Notes under the pieces: model-generated
Told to the model about the DNA's origin: nothing
Databases searched by the model: none
The model's input: the letters and a program-made list of their open reading frames with translations, nothing else
Part shown: positions 58,050 through 64,000 of the stretch, in pieces
How the letters are laid out: each line of letters starts with the position of its first letter
Position numbering within the stretch: position 1 is the stretch's first letter
Assembly (NCBI GenBank): GCA_963281255.1
Contig: OY725496.1
Span: forward strand, 2,542,001 to 2,606,000
Direction: 5' to 3'
DNA length: 64,000 nt
DNA from: Aphrocallistes beatrix
Lineage: Eukaryota; Porifera; Hexactinellida; Sceptrulophora; Aphrocallistidae
Translations under genes and position numbers: made by a program

Positions 58050-58355
58050 ATAACCGACCCACACCCCTCATTGATGGTTCTTTTGGAGCTGAATCAAGTT
58101 TTATATTAATAACAGGGGCATAATGAAAGCAAAAAATCAGGTCAAGTGTAATCTTGGGTATGAATTAATAATATTGAGATTATATACGTAGCTAGTGCTC
58201 AGTCTCAGAATTCTATGCGTCTCAAAATTCTACGCAATCCATAGTTCTATAACACTAGTGTCTCAGAATTCTATGCGTCTCAAAATTCTACGCAATCCAT
58301 GGTTCGATAACACTAGTGTCTCAAAACTCTATGCGTCTCAGAATTCCACGCAACA
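58050..58355 (-). repeat. Right terminal inverted repeat of the Ginger-type element
   Basis: Reverse complement of 45483-45787 with only scattered differences, ending CTCAGAATTCCACGCAACA, followed by the GGCC duplication. Confidence 0.88.
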
Positions 58356-58359
58356 GGCC

Positions 58360-58717
58360 TACTCCATTTCAATTAGGAAGAAGGCCTAAAATATTGATGT
58401 TATAGTATTGCACCAAATTGATGATGATTTATGGATATTTTTTAAAATACATAATATGTATATAGACAATTACTAGCAGAAACATACAAATCTTATGTAT
58501 GAAAACGTTAGGAATTATTGAGTTTTCCGAATTGATTAAAGTCGTTGAGATATGAAAATTGGCATGTAGTAGGTGTCAAATACTAGGTCTACGATAAAGT
58601 TCGATCAATATTCATACCTCTGTATAAAAATGGAAAACAAATGTTCATACCTTTAAATTCAATATACTATATGACTCATTCTTACAATAGAAATCATTGA
58701 AAGACACTACAATAGAC
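58360..58717. other. Right flank of the Ginger-type element, no gene recognised
   Basis: AT-rich with no recognisable motif. Confidence 0.35.
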
Positions 58718-59158
58718 TCATCCTTACTATTAAAACTCGATTAATGTTTATACATATATATATGACAAGTGCGCTTCGATGCTTGCGCTGCGCGGCTGGC
58801 GGACACTGTGTCAGCCGGAGAAGTCCAAAGAACGCATAGGCTTACTTGATTAATTATAAGGGACAAAACATCTCTAAATACGTCAGTCTTACTGTTATAA
58901 TCGATATCACTCGGAAAATTAAAAAAATTGTCAATTTTAGAATTTTTGAAGCGTATTATGACGTTATAGCAGAGTGATGAGTCATCATTTTTGGTGAGAG
59001 TTTTATCATATTTGAGATATATTAATATATACATTCTAGTAAAATTTCAGCCTTCTATCACCTAAAATGGCTGATTTGGAGCCAAAGCCAAATATTCCCA
59101 CATGCCAAAAATCAGTTTTCTATACCCTGTAGTTTTTTCAATCAAATCGTTATATATA
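58718..59158 (+). repeat. Dispersed repeat family A copy with left tip
   Basis: Starts TCCTTACTATTAAAACTCGA, then a TA run and the GC-rich block, and ends at ATCAAATCGTTATATATA. The 3' part is shorter than in other copies and the right tip is lost. Confidence 0.8.
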
Positions 59159-59233
59159 TATAGTTGACTCCGCTGAATAGGGTCACATCGGTCAGAGGAC
59201 ATTTTGCCCCGATTAAGCGGAGAACCCTATTAA

Positions 59234-60265
59234 GGCCAGTACTGGGTACTCATGTTTTCTTATGCTATCTTATCCATTGTTTTAACTCTTTTAAAGCTAC
59301 TCATAGTAGTTATAATTTCACCATTTAGATTGTTCTCTCATCGAATGTTCTGACTTTAATGCTATAGTTCCAGATTGCATAATATTAAATTCCTATACGA
59401 GTATAAAATATGTGCGCAAAAATAACTCAACTAGTTTGATTGTAATCATGGTTATTAGGCTTGCAATCTGATCTATCATACTGTTGATAAAATTTGACTA
59501 TAATCATTCAATTCAGAACACACATTCCAGAGATATTTTCCAATTTTTGGTGAAATCCCAAAATAGTATCTAAAATTAGGCAAATTTCCAAAATACTGTT
59601 GAATAATTCTACTGAAGACGACTTAGATTGCTTAGATTCTAGTCAGTTATTTAAAGCAATATACAGTAGGACGTCAGTTATCCGAACGGGTTGGGACCGC
59701 GGGGGTTCGGATAACTGAAATGTTCGGATAACTGAAGTTGCTATGTAATTATATAGAAAAGTTGGTCAGTAGTACTAAGTAGTCATAATGATGAATATGG
59801 ATAAAATACTTATTAGCTTATGTAGGTATCATCAATTGTATATAAAATGATTGCAGTGTAATAATTTCAATTATCAACTCAGGGATGCATCATTTATACA
59901 TTTATTATATTTTAGTTTGGTCAACCAAGGGGTTCGGATAACTGAAGTGTTCGGATAACTGAAGTTCGGATAACTGACGTTCTACTGTACCTACAATGGA
60001 TTAAAACACTAAGAACGGCAATTGATGGAAAAAAAAAATTACTAGGAGTGCGCATAAATTCTCACTTCTACTATTTAAATAAATTTTTATCCACAATCAT
60101 GCCCATTGAAATGGCACCTACTAAAGGTGACATAACGGTAAAACTACTTTGAATGTCCAAAAGCTGTTTCGTACGAATATTAAGAATACATATATGAACT
60201 TAAAAATACACAAAACTTCAAATCGAAAATTTCAAAAAAATTAGCGTCAGCGACCAGTACTTGCC
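59234..60265. mobile_element. TTAA-flanked element, family 3 (1.03 kb)
   Basis: TTAA at 59230-59233 and 60266-60269; tips GGCCAGTACTGGGTAC and (complement) GGCAAGTACTGGTCGC. Non-coding. It contains a further MITE at 59664-59987. Confidence 0.8.
59664..59987. mobile_element. Tc1/mariner-type MITE (324 bp)
   Basis: TA CAGTAGGACGTCAGTTATCC at the left and GGATAACTGACGTTCTACTG TA at the right, with several inner copies of GTTCGGATAACTGAA. It lies inside TTAA family 3, which lies inside the family C MITE. Confidence 0.85.
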
Positions 60266-60583
60266 TTAACCGAAAATACTTTTGAATTAACTTCTATGTG
60301 TGAGATCTATTCCGGTCCTGCCAAAAGTGACCCGATTAAGCGGCTGCCCCGATTACACTGACCCTATTAACGCTTCTACTTTATTACACAATCAGAACGA
60401 ATCAAAGTTTAACGGTTAGCATTTCTTTGATTGCTTTGATATTGATTTTTGTTCTGCATAGTTTAACTTAATCCCACTGCCTTTACATCTCCTAGAAACT
60501 TAGTTTTTGTAATTTTCTTAAAAATTTTTCTGTAGTTGTTAAATATGATAATTATCCCTTTTGAAATGAAAATGAATTTGATT

Positions 60584-60602
60584 ACTTTTCTTTCTTCTAG
60601 AT
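60584..60602 (+). other. Splice acceptor directly before the TMCO3 start
   Basis: The tract TTACTTTTCTTTCTTCTAG ends at 60600, two bases before the ATG at 60603. It is a strong acceptor-like signal, implying an upstream 5' untranslated exon or a trans-spliced leader. Confidence 0.6.
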
Positions 60603-62549
60603 ATGAACAAAATCTTATTGAGTAACATTTTATGCCTTTTTTTATATTCAATTGTAAGCTGTTTGTCGCCTAAGTATAGTTGTAAAGAGTTAAATCAACT
60701 CATTGACACTAAGTATAAATATGTAAACAAATTAAAGGAGAAAATTTCTCTGATTGAGCATGATAATTTAGATCTTAATTCTGAAACAATCGAAAATAAT
60801 GAATATCAAATTCATGTGCTTTCATTGATCAGTAAGGATTTGGACATCGCCGAATCACTAATGAAAGATGGCATTAAAATTTTTGCACATACGCTTGGTG
60901 AAATTTCTTCAAATGTCAAATCTGTTAAGTTACTGAAGGGTGTGAGTCAGATTAGGCTTGAAATTCTCCGGAGTCATATTTTTGTATTAGAAGAAGAGGT
61001 GAATGACATTAATGAATACATCAAGAGTATTAATTCTCAACAACACGCTCATAACCTGATTCAGAGCCAACTCATTTCTGAGCAGTTAATTGGCGAACTT
61101 TTTATTTCTGCAGACCAATTGGAAGAGGAATTACATCATGATTTGTTCAATAGTTTTAAAAAACAAGGTAAAGCTATCGAGACAGTTATTAGGATTAGGT
61201 CTTCACAAATCGAGAATGAGGAATATGGTATCAGTTATCTTATTGATACGAAAGATAATCGATATGTTCTATCAAGACCTGATGACCCAACTATATCTCG
61301 GGAAGATATTCATCTTATTACTGATCTTGCTTTAGTTTTAAGTTTTTCTTCTATTTTTAGCTTTTTTCTACTCATATTAGGCATCCCACAAATTCTTGGA
61401 CCTATTATCACCGGAATTTTGCTTGGACCGAGTTGCCTAGATATTCTATCTTCTATCGTTCAAATTGAGAGTATTGGCGAATTTGGAATATTATTTGTAT
61501 TCTTTTCACTCGGTTTAGAATTTTCTCCGGATAATTTGAAAAAGGTTTGGCGTATTTCTCTTTATGGATCTCATATGATTGCTGCCTCATTTATTACTAT
61601 GGGAATTATGATTTCTTTGCTCTTTAGTTTTCCAACGGGAGAATTTGTTTTTGTCTTCTTTGCTTTCAGCTTATCCAGCACGCCTCTTGTAATTAGGCTA
61701 TTTCAGAAAACTAAATATCCTTCATATTTAGAAACAGAACCATCTTTTTCGAAGAACTATGTTTTAGGCATTCTTATTATTCAAGAGATCCAATTCAGCC
61801 TTTTTATGGCTGTGATACCTTTATCTTTTTCTATAAAATCACAGGGACTTTTTCAAATTGTATTTTTGTTAATTGTTAAAGCATTTGCTCTAATCTCTTT
61901 ACTGTTGTTTGAGATTAAATTTTTTAATGGTCCAGTTATTGAATATTTAATGAAAAAGCTGGACAAACCAGATTTGCAAGCAAATGCTTTGGTTCTTTAT
62001 TCTATATTTGTATCCTTGGCATTCTTCCTCATTTCTCATAAAATTGGTTTTAGCTCTGAGGTGAGCTGTTTGCTGGCTGGATTGGGAATGAATTCTATTA
62101 AAAATGTTAACTCAATGGACATATTTAAATCTAAATTTGAATGTTTGACACAATTATTTTCCATTTTATTTTTCTGTTCAGTTGGTTTTCATATCTTTCC
62201 TTCATTTTTGCTTCAAGAATTGAACCTAATTCTGCTATTCACTAGTTTCGTATATATATTTAAATTTTTTATTATTTTCACTGTCGAATTTTTTCTATAT
62301 CGGAATCCCGATTATTTTGATAAATCTTCAAGAATGGATCTTAATGTTTTGCTTGGTATGAGCTGTATATCCGATTTTGTTTTTTTATTAGGCACTAGAG
62401 CGAGAAGAATTAAATTAATTAGTAGGGAGATGCATCTGCTTATGATTAGTTGTACTTCTCTTATACTTATAACTGTCCCTATTCTGTTTTGGATTAAAAG
62501 TTTATATTCTAGATTAATAATGAACTTTAAGATGCGTTTTTATAAATAA
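60603..62549 (+). CDS. TMCO3: TMCO3-like monovalent cation/proton antiporter
   Basis: The 648-residue protein resembles TMCO3 (human about 677), a CPA2-family potassium/proton antiporter of animal cells with a lumenal or extracellular coiled-coil part. Residues 1-20 (MNKILLSNILCLFLYSIVSC) form a signal peptide. Residues 30-215 are charged and helical, with coiled-coil stretches such as LEEEVNDINEYIKSINSQ. About ten to twelve hydrophobic segments fill residues 238-640. GIPQILGPIITGILLGPS (260-277), GEFGILFVFFSLGLEFSPDN (292-311) and SLSSTPLVIRLFQK match the first helices and the crossover region of KefB/TMCO3 transporters. The frame has no intron, stop or frameshift. The start is supported by the signal peptide and the acceptor just upstream. 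A candidate polyadenylation signal AATAAA lies near 62888. The substrate in this organism is not known. Confidence 0.93.
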   Translation: MNKILLSNILCLFLYSIVSCLSPKYSCKELNQLIDTKYKYVNKLKEKISLIEHDNLDLNSETIENNEYQIHVLSLISKDLDIAESLMKDGIKIFAHTLGEISSNVKSVKLLKGVSQIRLEILRSHIFVLEEEVNDINEYIKSINSQQHAHNLIQSQLISEQLIGELFISADQLEEELHHDLFNSFKKQGKAIETVIRIRSSQIENEEYGISYLIDTKDNRYVLSRPDDPTISREDIHLITDLALVLSFSSIFSFFLLILGIPQILGPIITGILLGPSCLDILSSIVQIESIGEFGILFVFFSLGLEFSPDNLKKVWRISLYGSHMIAASFITMGIMISLLFSFPTGEFVFVFFAFSLSSTPLVIRLFQKTKYPSYLETEPSFSKNYVLGILIIQEIQFSLFMAVIPLSFSIKSQGLFQIVFLLIVKAFALISLLLFEIKFFNGPVIEYLMKKLDKPDLQANALVLYSIFVSLAFFLISHKIGFSSEVSCLLAGLGMNSIKNVNSMDIFKSKFECLTQLFSILFFCSVGFHIFPSFLLQELNLILLFTSFVYIFKFFIIFTVEFFLYRNPDYFDKSSRMDLNVLLGMSCISDFVFLLGTRARRIKLISREMHLLMISCTSLILITVPILFWIKSLYSRLIMNFKMRFYK

Positions 62550-62943
62550 TTATTACTATTTCTCCCGATAATTAACAGTTCTAATCATTCATTTTACTAT
62601 TTTTTGACTATTGAGGGTGTACTGTAATAATCCTTAGTTTTGGTTTTCGACTAAGGTCAGAATATATATCAAGGATTAACTGCTATTGACTCCATGAATA
62701 GTTGAATGTTCTAACTATTTGAATCGAAAATTTGGGAGTACAAATACTTTCGTAGGATAGTGTATGTGCATTGATGAAGAATTTAATTACGAAAACATCT
62801 CGAATACGGGAAACATTAAAGGACATTTTATAATTCAAAAGCGGCTCTAATCGATGATTTCTGCAATATAAACCAAGGCAAGAGTAATAATAAAATTTTA
62901 ATACAATGAATTAATAACAGAATGTTATTAAATATAAAAAGAT
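62550..62943. other. 3' flank of TMCO3
   Basis: AT-rich. Contains AATAAAATTTTAAT at about 62888, a possible polyadenylation signal. No other feature. Confidence 0.45.
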
Positions 62944-62947
62944 TTAA

Positions 62948-63400
62948 GGTTGGCCTTTCCTATAATAGCTAACCTTTGACTTTTTCAACCGATTCATAAT
63001 TTTTTTTAGTGCATATTTGAATTGCAGAGTTATCTGCAAAACTGCATTAATAATCGAAATTATTCAACAGATAAATTTTAAAAAAAAATTAGATTTACAA
63101 GGAAGAAATCGTACACAGTATGCTTATAACCCTTTAGAAACTTTTCAAATTCTTTCATAAATGGATGATCTATCAAATGAACAGACAGCTTTTTGAAAAT
63201 TTTTAAAAATTCACACTAAAACACCAGAGGAATTTTATTTTAGTAATTTTGACACTATTTTGTTCATAATGCTCTTTTTATTCGCAATATCAAAAATCTG
63301 TCTGTTCATTTTTCGCCTCTAGGTTGAATTTACAAAAAGTTATCATATTTATAAGTGCTGAAAAAATAGTCTCAGAAAATAGGATTTAGGAAATATTTAT
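62948..63400. mobile_element. TTAA family 2, truncated copy
   Basis: TTAA (62944-62947), then GGTTGGCCTTTCCTATAATA, aligned with 35252-35760. It stops where a mariner tip begins at 63402, at the sequence ATATTTATA that is continuous in the copy at 35.75 kb. Confidence 0.8.
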
Positions 63401-63401
63401 A

Positions 63402-63595
63402 CAGGGTGTTTCAACGATTGTATCACGAAAATAATTTGAAATTACTAGGTAAATATTTTACTAATAATCTTCCCCTTTTACCATATTGTTTAGCACCTTC
63501 TGACATTTGTGTGACAGCAAAATGGACAAGCTAGATGACACACAAAAGAAGATCAAGATGGTGGAATTCTACCATAAAAATCAGTGCTATTTTAT
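63402..63595 (+). mobile_element. Mariner-type element, 5' fragment with transposase start
   Basis: After TA the tip CAGGGTGTTTCAACGATTGT is of mariner type. At 63523 an ATG starts MDKLDDTQKKIKMVEFYHKN, resembling the N-terminus of Tc1/mariner transposases, but the frame is lost after about 25 codons where other repeat sequence begins. The rest of the element is missing. Confidence 0.55.
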
Positions 63596-63599
63596 ATTT

Positions 63600-63898
63600 T
63601 TCGAACTTGACACTTTCGAGTCATATCTTTGAAGTGGGTGCTGTGTAATTTTAAGCATTTTTGTGAAAAAAACTTCTGTGTAACGGATAGAGCTCTTTTC
63701 ATGCAAGAAGGGTACTCTGTTTTTATTAATCAGTTGTTTTTTTACTTATTCGATATTTTTAAATTAACTCATAAAATACAAAATAAATACTGTCTAACGA
63801 GTACGATCAAATGGTGGACCATTCAGTAATACAATGGAATTAATGATTAAAAATTTTGCATTTTTTTACTCCAGGCAAGTTTTTCAAGGGCGGTATCC
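63600..63898. mobile_element. TTAA family 1, copy 4, terminal fragment
   Basis: The complement of this stretch starts GGATACCGCCCTTGAAAAAC after TTAA (63899-63902) and follows the left end of copy 1 for about 200-300 bases (GGTCCACCATTTGATCGTAC against GATCTACCATCTGATAGCAC). Confidence 0.7.
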
Positions 63899-64000
63899 TT
63901 AAAATTCCCTATTTTCTAGATAAAAGGCCCCAAAGGTTGTTTTTGAGGTACTAAAATCGTCACATGGAGCTACTACTTTAACAGATGCTTTTGCAAAATT

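Larger units (their letters stand above)
45483..58355 (+). mobile_element. 12.9 kb Ginger-type DNA transposon carrying an integrase-OTU gene
   Basis: Near-identical terminal inverted repeats of about 305 bp (45483-45787 and 58050-58355) start TGTTGCGTGGAATTCTGAGA. The flanks are GGCC at 45479-45482 and 58356-58359. TGTNR tips and a 4 bp duplication are the reported hallmarks of Ginger1 elements. The single plus-strand gene inside has ten exons and joins a DDE integrase to an OTU protease. Later insertions account for much of the length: a 479 bp MITE, a 1.9 kb TTAA element in intron 1, and a 5.3 kb hAT element in intron 3. Without these the element would be about 5.2 kb. Confidence 0.85.
59161..60385. 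mobile_element. Tc1/mariner-type MITE, family C copy split by a TTAA element
   Basis: The left half (AGTTGACTCCGCTGAATAGG through AGAACCCTATTAA) stops at 59233. The right half (TTAACCGAAAATACTTTTGA through GCGGCTGCCCCGATTACACT) resumes at 60266. Joined at a single TTAA it matches the intact copy at 44767-44933. The outer right tip is degenerate. Confidence 0.8.

Overview
This window is AT-rich metazoan nuclear DNA. GT-AG spliceosomal introns interrupt several reading frames, transposon superfamilies typical of animals (Tc1/mariner, hAT, PIF/Harbinger, P, Ginger, RAG1/Transib-like) dominate, and the two intact genes have clear animal orthologues. A repeat-rich invertebrate, perhaps a crustacean such as a copepod, is my best guess. 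No rRNA, mitochondrial or other taxonomic marker proves it.

Only two genes look intact and host-encoded: a NEDD8-conjugating E2 enzyme (UBE2M/UBC12) at 30.5-31.0 kb on the minus strand, and a TMCO3-type cation/proton antiporter at 60.6-62.5 kb on the plus strand. Each has its whole coding sequence in one exon, and each start codon lies 1-2 bases after a possible splice-acceptor AG.

Layout. 0-5.6 kb: copies of a dispersed repeat (family A), two oppositely oriented relics of a PIN-like nuclease gene, and a 1.1 kb foldback element (family B). 5.7-9 kb: a PHD-finger Mutator-like gene fragment and a 1.9 kb element flanked by TTAA. 10.9-14.6 kb: two dead transposases, a THAP/P-element type followed by a RAG1/Transib type. 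15.3-21.1 kb: a KRBA2/Ginger-like integrase gene, foldback DNA and a Tc1 relic. 21.9-24.5 kb: a PIF/Harbinger-like element with a Myb-like gene, interrupted by a hAT MITE. 25-30 kb: MITEs, a minisatellite and family A copies. 33.2-40.1 kb: two adjacent hAT elements, each holding several younger insertions. 41-43.8 kb: one TTAA element nested in a relative. 45.5-58.4 kb: a 12.9 kb Ginger-type DNA transposon with about 305 bp terminal inverted repeats, a GGCC target duplication and a ten-exon gene joining a DDE integrase to an OTU cysteine protease. It carries a full hAT element in one intron and a TTAA element in another. 58.7-60.4 kb and 62.9-63.9 kb: more MITE and TTAA fragments around the TMCO3 gene.

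The window is mainly a record of layered transposition. Many element ends can be fixed to the base from target-site duplications, and at least two insertions can be checked against an uninterrupted copy elsewhere in the same window. All transposase genes seen carry stops, frameshifts or deletions, so no autonomous copy is present here.
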